Shown here piece by piece: positions 23,427-31,938 of a stretch of DNA of 64,000 nt. How positions within the stretch are numbered: position 1 is the first letter of the stretch; each line of letters begins with the position of its first letter. The notes under the pieces are model-generated. The model was given only the letters and a program-made list of their open reading frames with translations, was not told where the DNA came from and ran no database searches. The position numbers were made by a program, and so were the translations under genes. Origin of the DNA: JAABTH01 sp964492615 (GTDB taxonomy: Bacteria; Bacillota; Dethiobacteria; DTU022); assembly GCA_964492615.1 (NCBI GenBank), contig CAZBKZ010000004.1, forward strand, positions 1 through 64,000, written 5' to 3'.

Positions 23427-26192
23427 ATGCGAAACAATCGATTCGTTTTCATCATAATAGCCGTGGTCATTATCGGGTCCCTGGTAATGAGTGTCACCAA
23501 TCTGTATCTCGATCTGCTCTGGTTTCAGGATCTTGATGCTTCAGGGGTTTTTTGGACCCAGCACCTAACCCGGCTTGGCATGAGAATAGGAGCTCTGTTG
23601 CTCCTCTTTATCTTTATCTTTGTCAACTTGCTATTTACAAAGCGCTACATTCTCACTTTTCCAAACCTGGCGCTGCGGGAAAAACTGATGGCCGGGGGGT
23701 TCATGCGCTTTTTAACCCCGCGCCGCCTGACCGTTTACTTTACTGTTATTGCTGCTGTTTTGGCTTATTTTTTGTCAGGATATGCCGGCAGCTATTGGAT
23801 GGAAACGCTGGAGTTTTTCAACCATGTGCCATTTGGTATCAGTGACCCCGCTTTTGGTACCGATCTCTCCTTTTACATTTTCAGGCTGCCATTTTACCGT
23901 TTTCTTTACAGTTTTTTGATGATGGCTTTTGTCGTTACTCTGCTTCTTGTCGGTTTTATCTATTTAATGCTCAATCCGCCTGCTCGGGGCAAACAGGGTT
24001 GGATGCTGCCTCCTTCCAGGGGAGTCAGCCACATGGCAGTATTGTTTGCCCTTATTTTCGGACTGAAAGCCTGGGATTATCACCTGCAGCAGCTCGAACT
24101 GGTTCTTTCTGAAAGAGGGGTGGTCTTTGGCGCTGGCTATGCCGATATGAATGCTAACTACCCTGTGTTGATGGTTCTGATGATTCTTGCCATTGTCATA
24201 ACCCTGGTCTTCGTGGCCAATATATTTTTACGCAGGTACCGCCTGTTCATTTATGGCGTTCTTGCCTTGATCGGGGTATCTTTATTAGGTGGTTGGGCAT
24301 ACCCGGCGCTGATCCAGAGTTTTGTTGTTGAGCCGAGCGAATTTAACTATGAACGGGAATATCTCGGACATAATATAAAATTTACCCGTGAGGCTTACGG
24401 AGTGAACCTGTTTTCCAATCGCAGCTATGACCCGGCCCAGTCCCTTGACTGGAACGACCTGCGCGATAACCGGGGAACGATCAATAATGTCCGCCTCTGG
24501 GATTACAGGCCACTGTTAACAACCTTTAACGAACTTCAGGCGATTAGGTTATACTATCGCTTTAATGATGTCGATATCGATCGTTATACTATAGACAATG
24601 AATACCGCCAGGTTATGATAGCAGCCCGTGAGCTCGATAAAAGCAGACTGGCCGATCAGGCTCAGACCTGGGTAAACCTTAACCTGCAGTATACACACGG
24701 GTATGGTGTTACAATGAGCCCTGTTAACGAGGTAACCAGCGAGGGTATGCCGCGTTATTTCCTGGGCGATATACCACCCAGCGGCAACCTGCAGCTTGAT
24801 AACCCCTCCATCTATTTTGGTGAACTTACCAACGATTATGTTATCGTCAATACGGCAACCCAAGAGTTTCATTACGCTACTGCCGGCGACGAAAATGCAT
24901 TTACATATTATGATGGTGAAGCCGGCGTACCTTTACAGTCTATTTTTCGCCGGGCTTTGCTGGCCCTTAAATTTGGCGAATACCGTATACTAATTTCTAA
25001 TGAATTGAGCAGTGACAGTAAAATTCTATTCGATCGGAATATTAGCGAGCGTGTGCGCAAACTGGCTCCTTTCCTCAGGTATGACAGCGATCCCTACATC
25101 GTGGTTTCAGATGGGCGTCTTTTCTGGATCCAGGATGCCTACACGGTTACCGACAGTTATCCTTACTCTGCCCCTTATGGCAACTTTAACTACATTCGCA
25201 ATTCGGTCAAGGTAGTGATTGACGCCTATAACGGAACTGTTGAATACTATGTTATTGATCCGGATGATCCCCTGGTTCAGACTTACAACAAAATATTCCC
25301 CGAGCTTTTCAGCCCTATCGAAGAGATGCCGCAGGGGTTGATGGCCCATATGCGTTATCCCGAAGATCTCTTTAATATCCAGGCCCAGGTATTGACCCTG
25401 TATCACATTACAGATCCTAATGTTTTCTATACCCGTGAAGACCTCTGGGCAATTCCCCTCGAGCAGTCTTTCGGACAGGAACAGCAGATGGAACCATATT
25501 ACACCATTCTTCAGCTTCCCGGTTACAGTGAACCGGAATACGTGCTGATTTTGCCCTTTACACCTGATTCACGCAACAACATGATTTCCTGGATGGTGGC
25601 CCGCTGTGACCAGCCTAATTATGGCGATGTAGAGGTATTCCTCTTTCCCAAGGAAAGAGTTACCCTGGGGCCGCGTCAAATCGAAAACCGGATTGACCAG
25701 AGCACCGAAATATCCGAGCAGTTTACCCTCTGGGGGCAGGCTGGTTCAAGGGTAATTCGCGGTAACTTGCTTGTGCTGCCGATCAATAGTTCACTGCTTT
25801 ATGTAGAGCCGATCTTTCTCCAGGCCGAAAGCGGCGGTTTGCCCGAACTAGCCAGAGTTATTGTTGTTTTCGGAGAAACAGTAGTCATGGAAGACACCCT
25901 GGAAAAGGCCCTGATCAAAATCTTTGGTGAAATGGATGCCCTGCCGCCCGATGTGGAAGATGATCTGCCGCTAGATCTGCCCGATGATCAGGTTATTGTT
26001 CCCGAACAACCTGTGATAATAGACGATCAGGAGATTGCAGAGCTGATTACAAGGGCCCAGTCAGTATATGAAGAAGCAATCGCCAGCCAGCAGGAGGGTG
26101 ATTGGGCTGCCTATGGAGAAAAACTGAGGGAACTAGAGCAGATCCTTGGTGACCTTGCAGGCATGGCGTCAGAAATTCCAGAGGAGGAATAA
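23427..26192 (+). CDS. UPF0182 family membrane protein
   Basis: The 921-residue protein belongs to the large UPF0182/COG1615 family found in cyanobacteria, actinobacteria and some clostridia. About seven membrane helices fill the first 290 residues (including the early LYLDLLWFQDLD loop). A long extracytoplasmic region follows with family motifs such as YEREYLGHNIKFTREAYG, NNVRLWDYRPLL and YGVTMSPVNEV. The C-terminal tail is acidic and probably coiled. No biochemical function is known. ATG 23427 follows SD GGAGGGG. The RNase HI-PFK gene begins 3 nt after its stop, so the two are cotranscribed. Confidence 0.92.
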   Translation: MRNNRFVFIIIAVVIIGSLVMSVTNLYLDLLWFQDLDASGVFWTQHLTRLGMRIGALLLLFIFIFVNLLFTKRYILTFPNLALREKLMAGGFMRFLTPRRLTVYFTVIAAVLAYFLSGYAGSYWMETLEFFNHVPFGISDPAFGTDLSFYIFRLPFYRFLYSFLMMAFVVTLLLVGFIYLMLNPPARGKQGWMLPPSRGVSHMAVLFALIFGLKAWDYHLQQLELVLSERGVVFGAGYADMNANYPVLMVLMILAIVITLVFVANIFLRRYRLFIYGVLALIGVSLLGGWAYPALIQSFVVEPSEFNYEREYLGHNIKFTREAYGVNLFSNRSYDPAQSLDWNDLRDNRGTINNVRLWDYRPLLTTFNELQAIRLYYRFNDVDIDRYTIDNEYRQVMIAARELDKSRLADQAQTWVNLNLQYTHGYGVTMSPVNEVTSEGMPRYFLGDIPPSGNLQLDNPSIYFGELTNDYVIVNTATQEFHYATAGDENAFTYYDGEAGVPLQSIFRRALLALKFGEYRILISNELSSDSKILFDRNISERVRKLAPFLRYDSDPYIVVSDGRLFWIQDAYTVTDSYPYSAPYGNFNYIRNSVKVVIDAYNGTVEYYVIDPDDPLVQTYNKIFPELFSPIEEMPQGLMAHMRYPEDLFNIQAQVLTLYHITDPNVFYTREDLWAIPLEQSFGQEQQMEPYYTILQLPGYSEPEYVLILPFTPDSRNNMISWMVARCDQPNYGDVEVFLFPKERVTLGPRQIENRIDQSTEISEQFTLWGQAGSRVIRGNLLVLPINSSLLYVEPIFLQAESGGLPELARVIVVFGETVVMEDTLEKALIKIFGEMDALPPDVEDDLPLDLPDDQVIVPEQPVIIDDQEIAELITRAQSVYEEAIASQQEGDWAAYGEKLRELEQILGDLAGMASEIPEEE

Positions 26193-26194
26193 AA

Positions 26195-27760
26195 ATGGGT
26201 TCCTTTGATTACCATATCTATACCGATGGAGCCTGCTCGGGTAATCCCGGACCCGGAGGATGGGGCGCTGTAATCAGGAATAATGATAACACTGAAGAAA
26301 TCAGCGGCTATGCAGCAGACACTACCAACCAGCGCATGGAACTGCAGGCGGCAGTTGAAGCATTGAAGCTGCTGCCATCGGGCAGCAGGGTTAAACTGCA
26401 CAGCGACAGCGCTTACCTGGTTAACTGCTTTAACCAGCGCTGGTACGAACGCTGGCTAAAAAACGGGTGGCGCAATTCCCGGGGCGAACCTGTTGAGAAC
26501 CGTGACCTCTGGGAAAAACTGATCGATTTAAGCAAAGAATATTCGATAGAGTGGGTAAAAGTGAAGGGGCACAGTAATGATGCGGATAACAACCGTGCCG
26601 ATTTGCTGGCCCGAGAAGCAATTCAGGTAAAAGATGCCGTCAACTCACCTGCGAAATGTGGTGATTCGCAGGCTGTTCGTTTCAGAAGAATTGGCCTGCT
26701 CACCGGCGGGGGCGATTGCCCCGGGTTGAATGCTGTAATCAGGGCAGTTGTTAAAGGTGCTACCTATAATTATGACATGGAAGTAATCGGCTTCAACAAC
26801 GGGTTCAAAGGATTGGTTGAAAATGATGCGGCCATAATCAATGACAAGGCCGTATCGGGAATCCTCAACCGGGGAGGGACCATTTTAGGTACTTCTAACC
26901 GGGATAACCCTTTTGATTACAGGGCTGAAGGTTCAGATTACCGCAACACCGGCAGGGATCGATCTGCAGATGCTCTGGAAAACATCCGCAAATGGTCTAT
27001 TGAGTGCCTGGTGGTGATCGGCGGTGACGGCAGCCTTTTTTTAGCTCACCGCTTCAGTGAGCTCGGCCTGCCGATTATCGGCATACCAAAAACTATAGAT
27101 AATGATTTACCTGCCACTGATGTTACTTTTGGTTTCGATTCTGCTGTTACTACAGCAACAGAAGCGATAGACAAGATTCACACTACCGCTGAATCGCACC
27201 ACCGGGCTATGGTCGTGGAAGTAATGGGTCGCAATGCCGGTTGGATTGCCCTTCAGGCCGGGATGGCCGGCGGCGGAGATATAATTCTAATTCCCGAGCT
27301 GCCCTTCAACTATGACGATATTATTAAAAAAATTAACCAGAGGCGGGAACGCGGGAAGAAATTCAGTATCATTGTTGTTGCCGAAGGAGCTTTTCCTGCC
27401 GGCGAAGAACCAATTTACCAGGATAAAAGCGGAACCAAGCGGCTTGGCGGTATCGGCCAGATCGTGTCCGAAGAGATTGAGAAGCGCACCTCTATTGAAA
27501 GCCGGGCAACCGTTCTCGGACATCTCCAGCGCGGTGGGAGCCCTACATCCTATGACAGGATCCTGGCCACACGCTTTGGCGTAAAGGCGGTAGAGCTTTT
27601 CCGCGAAAAGCGCTTTAACGAGATGGTCTGCCTCAGGGGGAATAAAATTGAATCAGTGCCCCTTGATATTGCCGTTGACGGTACCAAGCGAGTTGATCCG
27701 AACAGTGAGCAGGTTCGAGCTGCCATTGCTGTCGGCACCTCTTTCGGCTGCCAAATCTAA
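26195..27760 (+). CDS. Ribonuclease HI - 6-phosphofructokinase fusion
   Basis: One uninterrupted frame of 521 residues joins two enzymes. Residues 1-145 are RNase HI with catalytic D11, E49, D71 and D136, H126, and YTDGACSGNPGPGGWG at the start; it cuts RNA in RNA-DNA hybrids. A linker of about 20 residues follows. Residues 163-521 are a complete phosphofructokinase: GGGDCPG (171-177), GGDGS (276-280), PKTIDND (298-304), MGRNAGWIA and GHLQRGGSPTSYDR. Gly in GGDG with Lys in PKTIDND points to the group III type, where ATP or PPi use is hard to predict. No in-frame ATG/GTG/TTG with an SD is seen in the linker. SD GAGGAGG precedes ATG 26195. Confidence 0.93.
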   Translation: MGSFDYHIYTDGACSGNPGPGGWGAVIRNNDNTEEISGYAADTTNQRMELQAAVEALKLLPSGSRVKLHSDSAYLVNCFNQRWYERWLKNGWRNSRGEPVENRDLWEKLIDLSKEYSIEWVKVKGHSNDADNNRADLLAREAIQVKDAVNSPAKCGDSQAVRFRRIGLLTGGGDCPGLNAVIRAVVKGATYNYDMEVIGFNNGFKGLVENDAAIINDKAVSGILNRGGTILGTSNRDNPFDYRAEGSDYRNTGRDRSADALENIRKWSIECLVVIGGDGSLFLAHRFSELGLPIIGIPKTIDNDLPATDVTFGFDSAVTTATEAIDKIHTTAESHHRAMVVEVMGRNAGWIALQAGMAGGGDIILIPELPFNYDDIIKKINQRRERGKKFSIIVVAEGAFPAGEEPIYQDKSGTKRLGGIGQIVSEEIEKRTSIESRATVLGHLQRGGSPTSYDRILATRFGVKAVELFREKRFNEMVCLRGNKIESVPLDIAVDGTKRVDPNSEQVRAAIAVGTSFGCQI

Positions 27761-27762
27761 AA

Positions 27763-27874
27763 ATAAGACAGGGGACGGTTCTCTGTCTTATTTATAATTA
27801 AGCAATATCAAGCAATAAAAAGCAAGTTCTGCCCTTCGAATTGCTATAAGACAGAGAACCGTCCCCTGTCTTAT
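27763..27874. repeat. REP-like inverted repeat with perfect 29-bp arms
   Basis: The arms at 27763-27791 and 27846-27874 are exact reverse complements. Each arm is itself an imperfect hairpin (AAGACAG/CTGTCTT around GGGGACGGTT). The 54-nt centre has AGCAAT copies and an ATTGCT that extends the pairing. GGGGACGGTTCT-type units resemble REP-family repeats spread by RAYT (Y1) transposases, but no transposase is present here. It lies between two converging genes, overlaps the ecfT stop codon, and could terminate transcription both ways. Confidence 0.85.
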
Positions 27875-28701
27875 CGAATCATTGGGGGGAATTGCAGGAT
27901 AAAGAGGATTGTCATTGCGGTAAAAAACAATATAACGCAAGCTGCGTAAAAATCTACCCTGCCCATGTGCAGGGTTTTCATTTTTGTCCTGCCCCTGCTG
28001 CCGGCATAACTTCTTGCTTCCATGGCTACGATTAACTCTTCCGCTCTCTTGAAGGCGTTGATAAAGAGCGGCAGAAAAACGGGGAAGAGCTTCTTTGTTT
28101 TCTGAATAAAGTTACCCTGGTCAAAGGCAACACCCCTGGCCATTTGGGCCTTAACAATCTTGTCCAGCTCCTCGGCCAGGATCAAAACAAAGCGAAGGGC
28201 AATAATCATGGTCATTACCAGTTCATGTGAAGGCAGGCCGATCCTGCCCAGGGGTTTCAATAGACTGTCCATTCCATCTGTCAAGTCAACCATGGTAGTG
28301 GTGAGGGTCAGGGTGGTGGTAACCACGAAGAGAAGAAGAACCCTCATGGAAATTAAGTTGCCCATGTGTGCCCCGGCATCGGTAGCGGTAAAGATCCACC
28401 ATGAAAAAAGTATATTCGCATCAGGACTTGAGTATAAAAACAATTGAAAAAACCACATCAGGACCAGCACTGGCAGCATAGGCTTGAGGCCGCGCAGGGC
28501 GTAACCAATAGGAATTTGCGACACCAGGATGATTGCTGCTATAAAAATAAAAAAGAGCGCATAAGCCTGGTACGATTTGATGATTAAAAGCAAAACTATC
28601 AACAGGCAGGCTGAAATAAGCTTGGTTCGCGGATCAAGGCGATGAATTGCTGTTTCTCCAGGCATATAAACTCCGAGAGTGATATTCTTTGTCAGTTCCA
28701 T
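27871..28701 (-). CDS. ecfT: ECF transporter transmembrane subunit EcfT
   Basis: EcfT holds the two ATPases and the substrate-binding S protein together. The protein has about five membrane helices and the two coupling motifs at the ends of the long cytoplasmic helices, Ala-Arg-Gly in AQMARGVAF and Ala-Arg-Ser in AMEARSYAG. The frame opens at 28731, but ATG 28701 overlaps the ecfA2 stop as ATGA and has SD AGGTGA, so it is chosen (276 residues). Its stop codon lies in the arm of the 27.8-kb inverted repeat. Confidence 0.92.
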   Translation of the reverse strand: MELTKNITLGVYMPGETAIHRLDPRTKLISACLLIVLLLIIKSYQAYALFFIFIAAIILVSQIPIGYALRGLKPMLPVLVLMWFFQLFLYSSPDANILFSWWIFTATDAGAHMGNLISMRVLLLFVVTTTLTLTTTMVDLTDGMDSLLKPLGRIGLPSHELVMTMIIALRFVLILAEELDKIVKAQMARGVAFDQGNFIQKTKKLFPVFLPLFINAFKRAEELIVAMEARSYAGSRGRTKMKTLHMGRVDFYAACVILFFTAMTILFILQFPPMIR

Positions 28702-29567
28702 CAGTCGCTCACCTGCCTGTTCGCCAGACATTCGGTAATGCTTTCCGCGGCTTCTTCAATATTTAAAAGAGCCGGAGGCAAGTTAAATCCCTTTTCTCTC
28801 AGCTGCTTGGCAATATGCATAATGTCGGGGATTTCAAGGCCTATTTCCTGCAGATGGTCGCTGCGGGTGAAAATATCCCTGGTGCTGCCGTCCATCACTA
28901 TACGGCCCTGGTCCATAACAACCAGGCGGTCGGCAAGCCGGGCGACGGTTTCCATACTGTTAGAGATAAATATTATGGTAATCATTGATTGCTGATGCAA
29001 ACCCTTTACCACTTCAAGAATTTCATCGCGCCCCCGGGGGTCAAGCCCGGCCGTGATATCGTCCAGGATTAAAATTTGCGGGCGGCAGGCCAGAACACCT
29101 GCTACTGCAGCCCGTCTCTTTTGCCCTCCACTGAGGGCAAAAATGTCGCGATTTTTGAATGTATCAAAATCAAGACCTACCTGGGTCATTGCCTCGATCA
29201 CTCTTTCTTCAACTTCATTGCCGGAGAGCCCCTGGTTTTTTGGTCCAAAAGCAACATCTTCGCCAACAGTTGGAGCAAAAAGCTGGTAGTCTGGGTTTTG
29301 GAAGATGTAACCTACTTTTTGCCTCAGTGCAATCAGGTTGGCATCTTTCAGGCAGGTGTCGCAGTTGCCGATCAGCACTTTACCGCTTTGGGGAAGCAGC
29401 AGGGCATTAAAATGTTGGGCCAGGGTAGTTTTGCCGGCCTGGGTGGGGCCGATTAACCCTAAAAACTCCCCGTCGTTTACCGTGAGAGAAATGTCATGAA
29501 GAACTTTTTTTTCAAAAGGAGTTCCTTTTTTGTAGCTGTAGCAGAGGTTTTTTACTTCAATAGGCAT
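28701..29567 (-). CDS. ecfA2: ECF transporter ATPase EcfA2
   Basis: The 288-residue ABC ATPase has Walker A GPTQAGKTT, Q-loop FQNPDYQLFAPTVGEDVAFGP and signature LSGGQKRRAAVAG. Walker B reads ILILDDITAGLDP: Asp stands where the catalytic Glu of a normal LDEPT is expected. The C-terminal helical extension fits EcfA proteins. With EcfA1 it forms a heterodimer that powers vitamin uptake. It overlaps ecfA1 by 16 nt and ecfT by 1 nt, so translation is tightly coupled. Confidence 0.93.
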   Translation of the reverse strand: MPIEVKNLCYSYKKGTPFEKKVLHDISLTVNDGEFLGLIGPTQAGKTTLAQHFNALLLPQSGKVLIGNCDTCLKDANLIALRQKVGYIFQNPDYQLFAPTVGEDVAFGPKNQGLSGNEVEERVIEAMTQVGLDFDTFKNRDIFALSGGQKRRAAVAGVLACRPQILILDDITAGLDPRGRDEILEVVKGLHQQSMITIIFISNSMETVARLADRLVVMDQGRIVMDGSTRDIFTRSDHLQEIGLEIPDIMHIAKQLREKGFNLPPALLNIEEAAESITECLANRQVSD

Positions 29568-30391
29568 AATTGATCAACCAGCTCCTCTGCAGAAATTATA
29601 TCTCCGGGCAGGGTGAGGCCCCGGCTGTTCAATTCCGCTGCCAGGCGGGCGGCAATTGGCAGATCAAGGCCCAGTTTTTCAATGCTTTCAGGGCTGGAAA
29701 ACAGTTCACGGGGAGAACCAACCAGTTTAATTTCTCCGCAATCCATGACGCACATGCGGTTGCTGTATACAACCTCGTTCATAAAGTGGGTGAGCAGAAT
29801 GATGGTAATTTTCTCTTCGCTGTTCAAAAAAACGATATTCTCAATTACTTCCCGCCGACTCCGGGGATCGAGGTGAGCGGTGGGTTCATCGAGAACGATA
29901 CATTCCGGTTTCATCGCCAGTACGCCAGCTATTGCTACCAGTTGCTTTTGCCCTTCCGATAAATCCATTGGCGATTCTCTGCGCAGAGTTTCAATGCTCA
30001 GGGTATGCAGGGCCCAGTCAACCCGTTTCCTGATCAGATCGGCAGGAAGCCCGAGATTTTCCGGTCCAAAAGCTATATCTTCCTCAACAATACTGCTGAC
30101 CAGTTGGTTGTCTGGATTTTGAAATACCATGCCCACTGATTTTCGGATAGCTGGGATATTCTTTTTGTCAGCCGAGGAAAGACCGTTTATTAGCACAGCT
30201 CCACTTTTGGGAATGAGCAATCCGTTAAAATGACGGGCCAGGGTTGATTTGCCTGAACCGTTCTGACCCGTTATGGCAAGGAATTCTCCTTTGAAAATAT
30301 CAAGGTTAACCCCTCTTAATGCTCTTACTTCATTACCGCTGCCGGCCCTGTAGGTAAAATTAAGGTCAGCAACCTCAATTAACTTGTTCAA
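29552..30391 (-). CDS. ecfA1: ECF transporter ATPase EcfA1
   Basis: The 279-residue ABC ATPase has Walker A GQNGSGKST, Q-loop VFQNPDNQLVSSIVEEDIAFGPENLG and a normal Walker B CIVLDEPTAHLDP. Its signature is altered to LSEGQKQLVAIAG (Glu for the second Gly of LSGGQ). It is the second gene of the minus-strand operon S-A1-A2-T. The odd signature here and the odd Walker B of EcfA2 would fall in the same composite ATP site. Confidence 0.93.
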   Translation of the reverse strand: MNKLIEVADLNFTYRAGSGNEVRALRGVNLDIFKGEFLAITGQNGSGKSTLARHFNGLLIPKSGAVLINGLSSADKKNIPAIRKSVGMVFQNPDNQLVSSIVEEDIAFGPENLGLPADLIRKRVDWALHTLSIETLRRESPMDLSEGQKQLVAIAGVLAMKPECIVLDEPTAHLDPRSRREVIENIVFLNSEEKITIILLTHFMNEVVYSNRMCVMDCGEIKLVGSPRELFSSPESIEKLGLDLPIAARLAAELNSRGLTLPGDIISAEELVDQLCLLK

Positions 30392-30416
30392 CAGAAAACA
30401 ACTCCATTTATATCAA

Positions 30417-30950
30417 CTAACTGATATTTTCATCTTCCGGCCTGATGCGCTGGATTCCCTTGACCAGAATTACCGTAAGGATTGCTGCAACAACCAGTTC
30501 GGGAGTCCCGTGGGTAAGAGCGGTAAAAACCGAAGCCTCAAGCGGCAGATAGTCCCTGATAGTGGCCATACCCAGGACAAGGACTGTATTGGTTACTGAT
30601 CCGAAAATTCCGGCCAGGGCACAGGCCAGAACAGTATTTATTCTTTTAAAAGCATGATAAATCAGGTAGGCAACAACACCTATAAAAAGGCGGGGGAGTA
30701 TGGAAACAAGAGGATCGGCGAAAAAAGGCGCACCGGGTTGTAAAAAACTAAAAATACCAAAGATAGCTCCTGTAATCAGCCCGACTACCGGCCCTTCAAG
30801 CACTCCACCAAGGATAGCCGGAATATGCATTATAGTGGCGTGACCTGCCGGGGTTGGCACGGGTATAAAGCCGAGACGTGTTACCCCCAACAGGATAGAA
30901 ATAGCTCCAAGTATTCCTGAAATTACTATTTTGCGGACAGATAAACTCAT
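30417..30950 (-). CDS. ECF transporter S component (substrate unknown)
   Basis: The 177-residue, six-helix protein is an ECF substrate-binding subunit: RKIVISGILGAISILLGVTR at the N-terminus, then PTPAGHATIMHIPAILGG and GPVVGLITGAIFGIFSF. It is the first gene of the operon with EcfA1, EcfA2 and EcfT, so it is probably the main client of this ATPase module. The fold is shared by uptake proteins for riboflavin, folate, pantothenate, thiamin and others, and the sequence alone does not let me choose. SD AGGAGGAT precedes the start. No riboswitch was seen in the short leader. Confidence 0.85.
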   Translation of the reverse strand: MSLSVRKIVISGILGAISILLGVTRLGFIPVPTPAGHATIMHIPAILGGVLEGPVVGLITGAIFGIFSFLQPGAPFFADPLVSILPRLFIGVVAYLIYHAFKRINTVLACALAGIFGSVTNTVLVLGMATIRDYLPLEASVFTALTHGTPELVVAAILTVILVKGIQRIRPEDENIS

Positions 30951-31060
30951 AGTTGATCCTCCTGTAGCTGTTTTTTGACCCGGTACAATTCTACAATTTA
31001 TTCAAAGAATCCTTCCAACCCGGTTTGTTTAGTTAAACGGTCCGTCCTATTATATCATTG

Positions 31061-31089
31061 AAAAGGCGGAAGGAATAATCCCGCCTTTT
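31061..31089. terminator. Symmetric hairpin between divergent genes
   Basis: AAAAGGCGG (31061-31069) and CCGCCTTTT (31081-31089) form a 9-bp stem with A- and T-runs on both sides, so it looks like a terminator in either direction. Because it lies between divergent genes it is probably in a 5' leader. Its role is unclear. Confidence 0.5.
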
Positions 31090-31133
31090 GCAGAATATGC
31101 TTTTATCATCATACCATTAAAAGGAGAAAGTAA

Positions 31134-31541
31134 ATGCAAACGCGAAAAATCATTCTCATGCTCCTAATAATCTTATTGCCTTTTTTCTGCCTGTCCTGCC
31201 AGGATGATTTGCCCTCCAACGTATCCGTAGACGGGGCCGTAGTTGAAGTAGGTCTTGAAGTGAATGACGACCTGGAAATTGTTACGCCCCAGACCACTTT
31301 TCAGGCAAACGAAGATTTTTATTTCTACTTTTATAATAACCAGCCTTTTAATACTGAACGCTTGACAGTACAGCTTGTTGATGGGCGAAATGAAAAGGTT
31401 TTAGCGGAACATACTTACGAGGTTGATCCCGGGCAGACTTCTTTAACTGATGGAATATTTTTTGGCAACCCGGGCAAATACCTGATTACAGTTCGGATTG
31501 ATGGTATTGTCAGGGCAACCCGGGAGGTAACTATCGAATAA
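31134..31541 (+). CDS. Small secreted lipoprotein, function unknown
   Basis: The 135-residue protein has a signal peptide ending in FFCLSCQDD, with a lipobox Cys near residue 22. It is followed by a beta-rich domain of about 110 residues (FQANEDFYFYFYNNQPFNTERLTVQLVDG; GKYLITVRIDG), which resembles an Ig-like fold. No family was recognised. SD AAAGGAG precedes ATG 31134. It stands alone between the ECF operon and a symporter, so the context gives little help. Confidence 0.75.
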   Translation: MQTRKIILMLLIILLPFFCLSCQDDLPSNVSVDGAVVEVGLEVNDDLEIVTPQTTFQANEDFYFYFYNNQPFNTERLTVQLVDGRNEKVLAEHTYEVDPGQTSLTDGIFFGNPGKYLITVRIDGIVRATREVTIE

Positions 31542-31680
31542 GTTTAGCTGCCGGTCTTAAGCGGTGAAACATTTATTTTAGCCGGGCATTTTAATTATGA
31601 GGCAGGATTAAGCGCTGATCCGTCGAATAAGCAGAAAGATATTCTGCTGTAATAGCGGAAAATAAAGATGGAGGCCTGTT

Positions 31681-31938
31681 ATGACTTTTAAAAAGCGCCT
31701 AACCCTGGTTAGTTTAATAGTCCTGGTAATGTTTGTTCTGCACAACAGCTTCTGGTTGTGGGATCTCGATAGTGTGGTTCCTCTTCTTTTTGGTTTCATG
31801 CCTTTCGCCTTTTCATACTACATCGGTTATGCTATCCTTGCCGTGCTGGCCATGAAACTGATTATTGCCCTGGCCTGGCCTGACCCTCCCGGTGAAGTAA
31901 TAGATTCATTTACCTCTGACGGGGAGAAGCCGGAATAA
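31681..31938 (+). CDS. DUF3311-type small membrane protein
   Basis: The 85-residue protein has two membrane helices (about 7-27 and 43-65), the LHNSFWLWD turn between them, and an acidic C-terminal tail. This is the DUF3311 type, which is regularly encoded directly before a sodium/solute symporter. Its stop overlaps the symporter ATG by one base (TAATG), supporting a shared complex or coupled synthesis. SD GATGGAGG precedes ATG 31681. It is probably an accessory subunit of the symporter. Confidence 0.8.
   Translation: MTFKKRLTLVSLIVLVMFVLHNSFWLWDLDSVVPLLFGFMPFAFSYYIGYAILAVLAMKLIIALAWPDPPGEVIDSFTSDGEKPE

Noticed and set aside
27763..27874. A miniature transposon (MITE) with target duplication
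   Set aside because: No flanking target-site duplication or transposase remnant is seen; REP-like origin is preferred.
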